From NCBI GenBank assembly GCA_014825775.1, contig MVAQ01000001.1:248001-312000 (forward strand): DNA of 64,000 bases, in the 5' to 3' direction. Positions 34,482-46,737 of the stretch are shown one piece after another; position 1 is the stretch's first letter; each line of letters begins with the position of its first letter. The notes under the pieces are model-generated. The model was not told where the DNA came from. It made no database searches and was given only the letters and a program-made list of their open reading frames with translations. The stretch comes from Krasilnikovozyma curviuscula (lineage: Eukaryota > Basidiomycota > Tremellomycetes > Cystofilobasidiales > Mrakiaceae). The translations under genes and the position numbers were made by a program.

Positions 34482-37210
34482 ATGTCTGAAGTAGACAGTC
34501 CAATGGAGAACTCTGATTCAATCAATCCTGAGACTTTTACTCTACCTGATTTTCCTCAGGACGATGTAACGCCGTTCAACAGTCCCAGGATAATGGCCAA
34601 CTGTGAGTAGTACTGTAATTGTAGGAGTGTCCTGGGATCTTGTATCTACCGGAGAAAACTTGAGTTGGGGGTTCGAAGATCGTTTTGGACGCACAAGACC
34701 AATGAACTCACACCCTTGCTTTTTTTACATCAATTCTCAATCCAACTGGTGCTCTTCGGATCTGACCTGTGTTTCCAGTATCTTGTGAGTACCTCTGAAT
34801 TCCCAAGCCATCGCTCTGAACGTAGCGAGTTCTGATATCTTGGTTACTACTTCATAACGGCTCCACCTTCACATGACACTCTTCTTAACTCGCAGTGAAT
34901 GAAGACGGTGACCTACAGCAGGAAGTCGACGTTTTGAAGGAAGTCACCGATGAACAAAAAGCAGAGTCTCTCAAGATCAAGGCTGAAGCAAACACAGCGT
35001 TCGGCGGTCAGTCCATTTGTTGCTCTTTTTTGGAAGCGGGACGGTTATCTGACATGGACTTCTTTCTGCGGTCGTGATCCTTCCAAATCGTAGAAAAGGA
35101 CTTCAAAAAGGCCATAGAACTTTATACAGCAGCTATTGCGCTGAATCCAAGAGATCACATCTTTGTACGTTCGAAGAAAGCGTCTTGCGGAAATTTTCCG
35201 ACGGGTCAACAATGGCAAGACCTTTCGCTAAAAAATGTGTTGGTTTGTTGTAGTGGTCGAATAGAAGTATGGCTAAGATGAAGTTGGAGGAATACGGTGG
35301 AGCTGCTGCGGATGCTTGTTCGTTTCCTTTTGCCTGCCCTTTGACCCACAACACAACATCACTAACATTTGGGCTTCATATTCGTCCTTCATCTGCTGCC
35401 CTTGTTTTTGGTCTTTAAACTTTCAGCCGAAGCAATTACCCTGTCACCTCGATTTGCTAAAGCGTACTACCGACGAGGGCTGGCGCAACTAGCCATCATG
35501 CAGCCCAAAGCCGCAATCATCGACTTCAAGACGGTTATTTCCATCGAACCCAATAACAAAGAAGCCCGAACTCAACTCGACAGCACGCAGAAACTCGTTA
35601 GGAGGATCGAATTCGAGAAAGCCATCGCTGTTGGCGACGGGGAATCCGCCAGTCAGAGGTGTAGGCGAATCATTCAAGACGGTGGATGCCCAATCGAGAC
35701 AACATACGTTGGACCCATGATGTCAAAATCAGACGATACTGCTGGCCAAGGAGACAGTCAGAACTTCCGACCGACGGTCGAATTCATCGAGGCAATGATT
35801 CAGTGGTTCAAGGATGGAAAGACGCTGTGTCGACGCTACGCGTGGGAGATCGTGTTAGGCTGTCAAGATGTACTGAAAAAGGAAAATACGTTGGTGGATA
35901 TTCCAGTGGAAGAAGGATGCGTGATCGATGTGATCGGTGATACCCATGGACAGTTCTACGACCTTCTCCATCTGTTGAGTTTGACGGGACCTCCTTCAGA
36001 GAAACATATCCTTCTCTTCAATGGTGAGTACCCGTCGCCGTGTTCACCATTGTGATATTTTTGGACTGATTTTCAGCGTTTTCCCCAAAGGTGACTTCGT
36101 GGATCGAGGATCGTGGTCTGTCGAGGTTGCGCTCACGCTGTTCTGCTACAAATGGCTGTATCCCAACAGAGTGTTCCTTCACAGAGGTAATCACGAGACT
36201 CAGGATATGAACAAGGTTTACGGATTCGAAGGCGAAGTCAAGCACAAGCATGGTGAAATTACTTGTGAGTAGCTGGCATTCGTTTACATGCCCAGGGCTC
36301 TTGAAGTAACCAACTCCGCTTTCATCATCACAGACAAACTCTTCTCGGATGTTTTCACTGCTCTCCCTCTGTCATCAGTCATCTGTCCAACTCTCGCACC
36401 GTCATCAACAAAATCCGAAGGCTCCCAACCAGCAATTCTGTCACCGGAAGGTCGTAAACGATACTTTGTCGTCCATGGAGGTCTTTTCTCGAAGGACGAT
36501 GTCACCCTCGATGACATTAGGAAGATTGACCGATTCGACAAGCAGCCTGGCCAAGACGGTCTCATGATGGAATGCCTGTGGACTGATCCTCAGGATCAGC
36601 CAGGACGAGGGCCAAGTAAGAGAGGTGTCGGTGTCGGATTCGGACCTGATGTAACGAGGCGATGGTGTGAACTGAACGGAATCACTGCTGTCCTTCGCTC
36701 CCACGAAGTGCGACAAGGAGGTTATGCTATTGAACATGATGGTGAGTGACTTACTGCTTAACCTCCAATTTTCTAAGCTGACAGTCGCCGCTGTCGGCGA
36801 CTGTATGTTTATTAAACAGGACTTTGCATAACGGTCTTCTCTGCGCCAAACTACTGTGATTCAACCGGAAACAAGGGAGCTTATATACGAATAGATGCGA
36901 ACGGACAGTGTCAATATACCACATTCGAGCACGTCACCCACCCCCCAATGCGGTGAGTATTCACCCTTTTCTCGCCATTGTTCTTCTTTCGATTGCACTC
37001 TTCCTTTCTGGTGATGATGTCAAACATGTATTCACACTATCCGATACCCAATGGGTATGAAGATTACCTTCGTTGTTGAGCCACCATCAGTTTTTTTAGC
37101 TTATCTGCTTCGTTCCATTCGTTTTTTTTTCCTATTCACGTGACTGACTTCGTTTTCTCTGCTTCTACAGGCCTATGGCTTACTCAGGGGGTTTTGGCGG
37201 CCTGATGTAA
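34482..37210 (+). CDS. PPT1: TPR-containing serine/threonine phosphatase PP5/Ppt1
   Basis: Exon 1 encodes MSEVDSPMENSDSINPETFT. Three TPR motifs follow (SLKIKAEANTAFGEKDFKKA, WSNRSMAKMKLEEYGGAAAD, PRFAKAYYRRGLAQLAIMQP), which bind the C-terminus of Hsp90. The catalytic domain shows all PPP signatures: IGDTHGQFYDLL, GDFVDRGSWSVEV, LHRGNHETQDMNKVYGFEGE, VVHGGLF, LRSHEVRQGGY and FSAPNYCDSTGNKGA. It ends HPPMRPMAYSGGFGGLM. PP5 dephosphorylates Hsp90 co-chaperones and clients. Intron 1 (34603-34895, 293 nt) is several times longer than the others and contains a possible 6-nt exon. The domain order and size match the family. Confidence 0.93.
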
Positions 37211-37813
37211 AATATCAAAAATACCCTTTGCCAACTAGATTGCCTTTCTACGTCCCTGTGTTACTTTGTCTCTCGATCGCTGTTTTGTTGGCACGATTGT
37301 ACATGAAGTATTAGGTGGCACGATATGCTTTGTATTTTTATGCATCGTGATCCGCAAAAAAACGTTAGGAAAAGGAAGCGAGAAATCAAGTGGTTGTAAT
37401 GGCACGGAGCCGTCGCACCAGCTTATGTTGCACCTTACTTTAAGATCAATGTAAATACTACTCATTCAACACATTATACCACCTTCGCATTAATCAGATC
37501 TTCACCTGTCCCATTCTCTCGCCGCTAGATAATCAAGCACCTTTTCCAGGCTTGATGGCGCTACATCCTTTCACATCCTTGTCATCTTTTTATCCTCATC
37601 TCCGCTGGAGTCTTCACTGAGGGCCTTTACTGAACAAACTTATAAGTTTTTTGGCTTGTTCAGAGACGTGCGTGCAAGGTCAGTAGTCAACAAACGGTGC
37701 TTCTCATAAGGCAATGCGGGGCGGCAGGCGCCGAAAGCGCGCTCTTCACGCCTTTCTGGTTAATTTATTTTGAGAGTTTGTCTTCACACAGTCATCTCGA
37801 AGGCGAGGGGACC
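37211..37813. other. Intergenic between PPT1 and DHA1 transporter
   Basis: Tandem plus-strand genes flank it, so it holds the PPT1 3'UTR and the transporter promoter. A GC-rich patch lies near 37715-37745. No coding exon or RNA gene recognised. Confidence 0.4.
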
Positions 37814-39858
37814 ATGTCTTCTCCTCCTTCCGAGTCCTCTACGATAATCCAGGAAGATAAGAAATCCAAGGAGGATGTTGAACAGCAGGTAGTTGTTCAG
37901 GAACCTGATATCTACGACAAGTACTCTCGTAAGTCCCGTTATCTCCTGATTTATGTCGACTCATGTATCTGAACATCATGTATCCGAACAAATGAACAAT
38001 AACTTCCTGTATTTTTTACGGCTTTCAAATCTGCCATCAAAAAGCCCGTCGCAAAATATTGATAGTCGCTATAACGAGTCTAGCAGGTCTAACTGGTCCA
38101 GTATCAGGGTCAGCTCTACTTCCCTCGATACCCAACATAGCGACAGACATCAATACAGCTAAAGAAAGCGTGAACTACTCGGTCGCCCTCTTTTTCGTCG
38201 CCTTCGCCCTCGCACCACTCATATGGGCTCCAAGTGCTGGTTTCTACGGCAAGAAGGTAGTCATACTTGCTTCTTTACCTCTGTTTCTTGCAGGCAGTGA
38301 GTCGTTTTTCTCTGATGCTCTTTGTCGCGTTCTTGAAAGGCCGAAGATATCGGTACTGACAACCAGGCCGTATCTTGTCTGTGATTTTTGTTATGGATAG
38401 GTCTCGGATGTGCTTTGAGTAACAATATCGGTGCTCTCATTGGAACGAGAGCCGTACAGGCAATCGGCTCGTCAGGTATCCTTCCTCTCGGCGCGTCAAT
38501 AGTCGGCGACATCTATCGACCCACGGAGCGTGCTACAGCCATGGGCTGGTTCCTCCTTGGGATGCTGGTTGGACCTTGTCTTGCGCCAGGTGAGTAGTTC
38601 GTGTTCCCACGACTTCAGAGTAGGACTGACATATTGAGCTACATTACCACCTGTCAGTCATTGCCGGCATCTTTCAAGAATATACGCAACCTCATTGGCG
38701 ATCTATGCAATGGTTCCTCTTCTCGATTGGAGCCTTCTCTCTCACATCTATAGTGCTATTCTTGCCTGAGACGGCACATACACCGCCCCCTCATTCTCAA
38801 GCAAAGAAGGATCGGGGGCGAAAGCATCTTCCTGTGATGTTCTGGTTCAATCCTTTCAAGAGTGTCGCACTCCTCATCAAACCACACATCTTCTTAGCTG
38901 TACGTAATCAAGTCACAGTTCCCCTTTGCCTTCATCGTCAGTTTATTCTGAATTTGTCGTTATCTGGGTGTGTTATCCTAGTCTATCGTCAGCTCAGTTG
39001 TCTTCTTCAACTTATACTGCATTACGGTCCCCCTCAGTAAATACCTTTCTCATCTGCTTCTCCTGGTCTCCTGTCGACATCTTTCTGACAATCCTATGTC
39101 CTAGCCTCCACACTCGGCGCGCGATACTCTGTCACTAACAGCGCAATAATAGGTCTCTTCTACTTTCCAACAGGGTTTGGACAAATCGTAGGTTCGCGAG
39201 TCGGCGGTATCCTGGCTGATAGAACTGTCAAGAAATGGATCAAGAGGAGAGGTTACCGACGGCCAGAAGACAGGTTATACTCGACTCTCCTCGGCGGTTT
39301 TTTGTTGATGCCCGGAGGAACTCTCGCTGCTGGATGGCTTATGGACACTGGGGCTGGTATGTGACTCTCTTTTCAAATTTGATGTAACGTTCTGTGGCTG
39401 ACAGTGCGTGCTCCTCACATCTCGCTATATCATTCCCTCCTTCCAGGTGGTTTAGGACCACCTCTAGTTTTCTTGTTCTTTACAGGGGTTGGACAGCTCT
39501 TTGTCCTGAGCTCTGTGAACACTTACCTGGTGGATGTTCTCCAGAAGCGTTCGAGCGAAGTTGTCGCTGCCAACAACGCAGTGCGATATCTGTTCACTGC
39601 AGCGGCTTCAGCTGGAGTCCTTCCCTTAATCAATAAGATAGGCGTAGGCCCAGCAAACACCATGGCGGCTGGCGCAACTTTCCTAGGGACTGCGATGGGT
39701 GAGTAACTTGGTTGCTGTCTCAATCTCGCAGCTTGTCTGAGCACAGATGGTCTCTTCACTTAGTATGTGCGATCATTCGCTGGGGAGAACAATGGGATGG
39801 AAGGACACCTGTAGTGCAGCCTTTGCAGGAGACGGTCGTTTCAGAGAAAGGGGCTTAA
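37814..39858 (+). CDS. DHA1-family MFS drug:H+ antiporter-like transporter
   Basis: The cytosolic N-terminus (MSSPPSESSTIIQEDKKSKE) is followed after one intron by TM1 with LAGLTGPVSGSALLPSIPNI, in the usual DHA1 position, and then ALFFVAFALAPLIWAPSAGF, the TM2 region with a degenerate motif A. Next come IGTRAVQAIGSSGILPLGAS with the R-A-x-Q-G/A motif B region, and GWFLLGMLVGPCLAPVIAGI, the antiporter motif C (G-P-x-L-A-P). The second half includes FPTGFGQIVGSRVGGILADR, FTGVGQLFVLSSVNTYLVDV and ANNAVRYLFTAAASAGVLP. It resembles fungal Qdr/Dtr/Aqr-type exporters of organic acids, polyamines or drugs; the substrate is unknown. About seven introns. Confidence 0.87.
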
Positions 39859-40971
39859 TACTGTTTTTTGTAGATAGAATTCATCAGCAAGCATGTTGTA
39901 GCAGTGCTCTGTACCTAGGACTCATGCGAGAAAAAACTTGATTAGACAAATGAACAGGATTTTCCAGCTCATAGAACCCTTTGTATCCTTCTGTATCCCT
40001 GTTCCAAGGTCCCTTCGCAAAATGTTTGCCGTTTCTCACCAATCAATGGCGAAAATGGCCCACTTTGCGGCATCACACTTGCCAAACCCACAGGCGCTTT
40101 ACGTACACGTACAACTACCTATATTCATTTATACCCTGTATATACGTCTATATACAAACGCAACGACGGGTTCCTGTTCATCATAAATCGCTGCTGCAGA
40201 TAAGTCCCAGGCGGCGGCGGCGCAAAACGTAGTGAACCCTAACAGAGTCACGAAATCTATCCAGCGCCCTGCTCAAGACAGACCCAGGATGCAAATCATA
40301 CTGTTAACCTGTAATCTTTTTAACCCTTCTTAGGTAGGTGTCTATTTTTTCGGTTCTGAGGACCCTGCTGGAGTCAAGGTGTAAAGGGGGCCTGACATCC
40401 TCAAAAGTTGAGAGTTACAGGTCAGACAGTCTTTTTTGATCAGAACGGCTCTCCTCGGGGGTATTCAGCTGGGATTTGCAGCGATCAAGGGATGCGACAT
40501 GAAACTGCACAGCCCCTTGAAACGTCCGGGAGGACAATAGGCGCCCGTCGACGCCACCGAAAAACTGATTCAGGTTGTTGTCTTTTTCGTCTTCGGTGGA
40601 CAACCCGCCCTCCCGTCTATTCAAAGAAATTATGGATCTCCCCAAATCAAAGGAAATCTCTGGATTAAGATATTTAGCTCAGTCTTCTCTCCTCGTTCCT
40701 CGACTGCAAACCACGACCTACCATCTTTTTTTCATTTTCTTGCGCCAATCGCCTGCCAGCTGGGACATTGCCCAACTGCACCCTTCAGCGCCTAGGACGC
40801 TCTCTTTCCAATAGACTCTTCTTTTGATCTGTCTTCAGCCTTGATCAAGTTTCAACTGTTCCCACGTCAGGAAAAAGGGTAAAACTCAGCTTCTGTCGCC
40901 CAAACCAAACGCCTAGCTCACTACTCGGTCAGCTTGCCCAAAGTTGAAGAGAGCCTCCAAATTGAAGCCTG
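39859..40971. other. 1.1-kb region upstream of HMG-box gene
   Basis: Between the DHA1 transporter stop and the HMG-box factor start, both on the plus strand. Its length suggests an extended regulatory region or a long leader of the HMG gene, possibly with 5'UTR introns. No protein-coding continuity or tRNA was found. Confidence 0.4.
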
Positions 40972-43517
40972 ATGAGCAGTGAAAAATCACCTATCTACCA
41001 ACAAGAGTCTACGCAAAGAACCAACCTTTCAGCGAACTCAGACATGGGTTAGTAACTGCCAACGCTATTGCAACGTGACATCTCGACCACAGCTTGTTGA
41101 ATCTTGATTTCTTTTTAGTGAATTTTTGCAGTCTCCCAAGTGCCCCCCGTCAAATCTTCAACGTGATCCCTCCCTCCCCATTCCCAGCCTTCTTCGGTTC
41201 TTCCTCGCCCCAACGAGCGGCCGCCGAAGACACTTTTTCAATCCGACCAGCAGCACATATCAAACGCAGCCCATCTCCAGTACATTCGTCATCTGGTTCT
41301 TCACTGTCTTCACCTTCATCCTCACCTTCGCGCTCTGTTTCGTCTCACCCGGGCTATCTGTCAAGAAGCGGGTCGTACTGCCATTCTGTCGAGGGAAAAC
41401 AGGTCAAGAAGTCTCACGCTAAGAAGGTACCTCCGGGCCATATTCCTCGGCCAAGAAATGCCTTTATCCTATACAGGATGTGGGTGGTGGAGAATGAAAA
41501 GATCCCGAAAGGTGTTGTCGACAGGCATCAACAGATTAGTAAGATTGTTGGAGAAATGTGGAAAGCTGTGAGTGAGGCTGACTTCTGAAAACTAGCACTA
41601 TCTTTTATATCTAATCTTCTCCTTTACATTGTTACAGTTACCTAAGGAAGAGAAGGCGCCCTTCCAGGAACGGGCAGCGATCGAAAAAGATGAACACAAG
41701 CGAAAGTATGTGTCAAGCCCGACATGGTCTATTCCCACGTAATATCCTGATTTTCTTTTACCTTCAGGTACCCCGACTACAAATACCAGCCAACGCCCAT
41801 CCCAGCTGAGAAAGAAACAACACCCTCCGGTCAGCCGATCTCGTCACCCAGATCCAAGCGAAGAAAGGGTAGCAAGCTCTCAGCAGCCGACGGCATTGAA
41901 GCTGAAATTGTTGCAGAAGGACTTCAGAAGGGACAGACTGAGGCAGAAATCAAGCAGGTTTTAGCGGAGAGGCTCAAGGAAGGTGGATTGAGTGATGTGA
42001 CTGTTTCACAGTCTCAACTTTCTGGTTCTACGCCCAAGAAAGCTCGATCTTCGTAAGTTTAACTAGATTTTTAAAACAAAAACTTTATCATCATCCTGTT
42101 CGAGTGCTTATCTTAAATTCTCCCGAAAAGCAGCAGCGCGAAGAAAGCTCTTTCCAAACCCAAAGTAGCTCGACATGGTTCTGAATCCCTCTCACCATCT
42201 TCCAGTGTGGAACAAAAACTCACAGCGCTCCCAACTGAGAATGCACCGTATCTTTCTGGTACGACTCCTCTTCCGTTACACGGACGCGATCAATGGCACC
42301 AAACTCAGCAGCAGTCTCAACACTACCGAAATGGTTCTACTTACCAAATTATTCCTAGTACACCCCCTGGGCCAAGAGTAGTACGTCAAATACTGCCTGG
42401 TATCCACATCGATCTCCCAGCGAATTACTCGCCATTCCAACCATCTCTCTCGATGCTTCCGGAGTACTTGCAACAGATTCAGCAAGAAGAGCTATACTGG
42501 GGCCCTCTACCTGAACCTCTGAGCTTTGGTCCCACACCTGGTAGTGACTCCATCCATCATTCTGCACCGTTACCACCTTCACCTCAGTACCACCTCGAAG
42601 ATGCTGCTGAAGATACATCGCAGTTAGAAAGGTTTTCCTTCTCCGTTCCCACACGAAGCGATATCATATCGTCCAAACACGAGCCGCTTCGACAAGATAT
42701 GCAAGCTTTCCTTGTTGGCACCGAGCCGTCGCCAGTCACTCCAGCTTTCCCATCTTTTGATCGGCAGCCCACCTCCGGAGGGCACTGGAAGAGGTCGAGC
42801 GTCACTGGTACCCCGATTGAATGGGCGAAAAGGGGTAACACGATAAATGCAACGGCGAGTTGGGACGGTCATCCTTTGCCTACCCCCCAAATGCCTGGAA
42901 TGGAAGAGGGCAGCGCTTCCTTGAACATCTCATCCTGGGGTGCCCATGATGAATCTTTCCCTACTCCCACCCTCACCAGCAGTGCACCAAAGCTTGTTGA
43001 GAACAGTGGCAGTGGTGCTGGATTAGGAATGACGTCTTTATTACTTGAAGACGGTGGCAGGCAGTCGACCAGTTCCTCTGGTCGGGTTCCACGATCACGG
43101 CAAGAGCCGCACTACCACGTCGGCGTTCAACCTTACTTTGTCCCACCACCGCGCACCACTGCACCAGTCCAAAACAACACAGACTGTAATATCAATAGCT
43201 GGGTTTACCCAAACCAAGCGAACATCGCCGGACCGCACCCATCTGCATCTGCGTCCATCCACCAGACATCCTGGAACTCTCCTCAGCCCCGTTCCGCCCC
43301 ATCTCCAGCCTACAACTCTGTCAGCTCTCCTCAAAGCTCTCCTAAACTAGGAACCAATGCCTCTCCGGGATTTATTAGGAAAAGACCACCCCCTCTTCTC
43401 AATCTTCATCGCAAATCTTCGTTCCCTGCTGTGAAGTCGCAGCTGCACGGCCAACTTCAGTACACTACGCCTCAACAAAGTAGCCCCATGCTTGACCCAG
43501 ATTACGAGATCAACTAA
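40972..43517 (+). CDS. MATA-type HMG-box transcription factor
   Basis: Exon 1 (40972-41047) gives MSSEKSPIYQQESTQRTNLS. The second exon must start at tttttag before TGAATTTTTG, because the later tgcag acceptor leads to a stop. About residues 120-200 form an HMG box: GHIPRPRNAFILYRMWVVEN, then QQISKIVGEMWKALPKEEKA and FQERAAIEKDEHKRKYPDYK. The RPRNAFILYR start and I-S-K-I-V-G-E-M-W core mark the MATA_HMG/Prf1-like class of fungal regulators. A basic stretch follows (SPRSKRRKGSKL), then a long Gln/Pro/Ser-rich tail resembling an activation region. Basidiomycete members include pheromone-response regulators such as Prf1 and Mat2; identity with either is unproven. It converges on the LIM gene. 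Confidence 0.85.
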
Positions 43518-43892
43518 ACAGTGCATCTGATGGCTACTACTAGAAGTCCCCCAATTTCTTATTACCTCTAATGACATTCTCGAGCTGCATTTGTCGCTAA
43601 TAGCGCTTATGATAGCTACTCTCTCCCCCCCTTAACCTGCTCTGTCTGTATTATTGTCTTGTTTGAGTGGTCTTAAGATTTGCCTTTGTAATAAATAAAT
43701 CAAATTTAGCATCTATCCAATGTAAATTTCTCTATCAATTGATTGTCCTTGCCGCACTCGCCTTGCACAATAAAGTTTCTTGTTACAAGGATTAATTACC
43801 ATCAATATATTTGCAATAGCGTATGTACCAATAGTCCAAGCGGCAAGGAACTAAGAATTCCAAAATCTAACATAAGAGAGTATCTACAGTCT
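43518..43892. other. Convergent 3' flank, HMG-box / LIM genes
   Basis: 375 bp between two convergent stop codons, AT-rich near 43690-43745 with a taataaataaatc run at 43690-43702 compatible with polyadenylation signals. Nothing coding seen. Confidence 0.4.
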
Positions 43893-46634
43893 TCAAGCAA
43901 TGTCCTCGTAACACGTAGCGCACCACGGCTGGTTCTGGTGTTCGAAGAACTGGAAGTTGGGAAATGGTTTCGAGCAACCCTTTGGAAAAAGAAGCAGCCA
44001 GTCAGTATGGGTTAAATCATCCTGAAGAAACAACAAGCAAGCACTTACTCCGCAAACCAGACATTCCGCGTGGTACTTCCCACCGAGCGCACCAACGACA
44101 TCACCGGTCATCGGTTTGCGACAAGCGGTGCACTTAGGCATATGAAGCCTTATATGGCACCCTTCACAGTATGGGTGGCCCTTATGGACGACGAACTTGG
44201 ACACCGATTCCTCGCTCTCGTCGTCGTCGTCTTGACCTGCTTTGGAGGGGTTCAAGAAGGGCGTGCCGCACTCGCAGCACCAGAAGTGAAGCTCGTGGTA
44301 GTATCGCTTCCCTAGTTCTGGGTCGTCGATTGTAAAGAATCGCTCGTCAACAATAGGCGTTTTACAATCGTGGCACCGATGCGTAAAGAGCTGAGGTGAA
44401 CAAGAGAACAGCAGTAACGTCAGTTTAATTCTCGGGATTGGAAGACCAAGTAGAATAGCCACGGACCTCGTGGTAGTCAAAATGACAATATTGCTTCCCT
44501 TCGTGTTCATACGACGAAACGTGCTCCAGACGTGCATCACAAGTATTACACCTGAGGTTCAAGAAAGAGACGTCAGAGCTTTGTACACAGATAGAACAGA
44601 CAGAAAACACAAGAGACTCACCTGAAGCAATCAGGGTGCCATTTCTTCCCATTATTACTCTTGTAGAGCTGCCCGAGGATGATGTTCTGACACCTCTCAC
44701 AGCGAATCAGTCCATCGTTGGGTTTTTGATCTGGAGCAGCAGGAGCTGCTGATAACTTGGCACTGCTGCTGATGCTGTTGTTGGCGCTGACGCTTTGGTC
44801 GTGGCCATCGGCGTCAGGAAAGGAGAACGTTGGAGCAGCCGAGATTTTCAGTTTGTCTAGTACTTTGATACTAGGTATGGAAGAAGGAGTCTCTTCGTCG
44901 GGGAACGAGAATGTTGGAACAGCAGACTTCGAAGGCGTTTCCTCAGGAGCATTGATCACCGGAATCGGAGGAGGTACAGATTTGGCTTTGCTAGGTGTCG
45001 ATTTGCTGATATCAGAGAAGGTGAACGTAGGCCCCGATACTGGGGCTTGTTTGACCTGAGGCGGTGAGTTGGGAGAACCAGCGATGGTAGGAAGTGAGCT
45101 CGAGACGGCTGTCGCCTTCTTTGGGGTACGAGACGAGTCGATGCTCATGTGATTGAGATCCTCTGCAAGTTCAGAGACAGCAGTTGAAGATGCAACTGGT
45201 GAAGCGGGGACGGTGCTTCGCTTGTAAGGGATGATTTTGATGGTCGAGCCTGAGGTAAGACCCGTCGATGGTGCGGTTGATTTGACAGGTGGTGGTGCAG
45301 GTCTAGAGGATACAGGCTTATTGGGGCTGTCCAAGCTGCCTGATCTCGCCAAGTGATCGATAACCGCTGGAGGTTTGGGAAGAGGCGCTCGTGACGGAGC
45401 TGGTGAGCTTTCACTTCGCTGAAGCAACTGAGGATTTGGAGATGGAAGCGGTCGAGAACTGGAGGGGATTCCACCATCTAAACTTTTGGTCGATGCTGTA
45501 GTTTCTGACCGTTCAAGGTTTGCAGGAGGCGTTGGTAGTGGTGGGCGATTTGGCACTGGAGCAGGTGTCGATTCACTGCGCTGTCGCTGGTGAGGGTTTG
45601 GGCTTGGCAGTGGTCTACCACCCGATGGAGTTGTTGCAGTAGGAGGTAGCCGTGGAAGAGATCCACGCATTGGAGTTGTAAGTTGTGAGGGGAAATTGAT
45701 AGGTGTGTTTGCTCTTCCCCCACCGGGTATTCCATCAAAGGATGATTTGGGCAGGACAGTCTTGGGGCGAGCTGGAGGTTCATAAGATGGCAATGGTCTT
45801 CCTGTTGTTTCCTGTGAAGAGGTTGGTGGTTGAGGCAGGGCTGGTTTTGTTGGCGAAGCTGCCGATCTGACTGGCGAAGAAGATAACGCCGCTAAAGCTG
45901 CAGGAACCGTTGCTTTGATGGGTGACGCAGGACGCGAGCTAAGTATTGTGGGATGGTTAGGTGGATATGTTGGTGCCGTTGACAAGTTGGGTTGCTGTTG
46001 CGGTTGGGTAGCATATTGTTGATATTGTTGTGGCTGAGAGACGTTGGCAACAGGTGGACCTCCTACAGGGGCAGAGTTCCTCCTTTGGTTATATGACTGA
46101 TATAACTGCTCAGGACTTTTGGAGACTCCTGAAGGTGAATGAGGCGGTAGCATGGGCGAAGGTGCATTCTGGTAGTAAACTTGTGCTGCTGCTGGTGTCG
46201 CGTTTGTTGAATGATGTGTAGCAGCGACATTTGGATGAGGGACCCCTCCTACGAGCTGGTAGTTAGAGAAACCAGCAATTTTTTGTGGTGATATAGCATA
46301 GTGCTGGGGCACAACTTGAGGAGCTGCCGTATAGCTGCTCTGCTGGTAAACCGGCTGCTGCTGCGGTTGCTGGTGGTACGAATAAAATTGTTGATGCTGA
46401 GGAGGGCCAACGATGACAGGAGCTCCATATTGCTGAGTAACATACTGTCCAGCTGGGATCTGCTGAGGTATGTGCTGAGGGTAAGCCACGAATCCCTGAG
46501 GAAGAGGAGCAGCTGTAGCCAAGTAGGCAAACAATCCGTCAGTGAAGCCCCTATTTATTTATGCTCGATTGGGCGAAGAAAGACTTGAACTAACCTGGCT
46601 GATATGCTGCTCCTGGTGTCTGATAGTATGCCAT
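43893..46634 (-). CDS. Three-LIM-domain, Pro/Gln-rich protein (paxillin-like)
   Basis: The protein starts MAYYQTPGAAYQP; a first intron leads to a roughly 500-residue region rich in Gln, Pro, Ser and Thr (AAPLPQGFVAYPQHIPQQIP onward) with many P-x-x-P motifs. The C-terminus has three zinc-binding LIM domains. The first is CERCQNIILGQLYKSNNGKK, then WHPDCFRCNTCDARL and HEGKQYCHFDYHE. The second is CHDCKTPIVDERFF, then YYHELHFWCCECGTPF and GHPYCEGCH. The third is CTACRKPMTGDVVGALGGKY, then HAECLVCG and QPWCATCYEDIA. This design matches fungal paxillin-like proteins (Pxl1), which act at the cell cortex and cytokinetic ring with Rho signalling. That role is by analogy. The ATG lies 103 bp from the divergent UPF0029 gene. 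Confidence 0.82.
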
Positions 46635-46737
46635 CTTTTTCCGTTAATACTGGCTGTCGAAAGTCAGTCGCAACGGGGGCGGTGATTTGTGTTTGGCTCT
46701 GGCGTTGGCGTGGCGAAGGCCCCTTTCAACGCCCACC
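46635..46737. promoter_or_regulatory. 103-bp bidirectional promoter
   Basis: The predicted ATGs of the minus-strand LIM gene (46634) and the plus-strand UPF0029 gene (46738) are only 103 bp apart. The plus ATG has a good context (cccaccatgt). Both core promoters must share this space unless one gene starts elsewhere. Confidence 0.4.
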
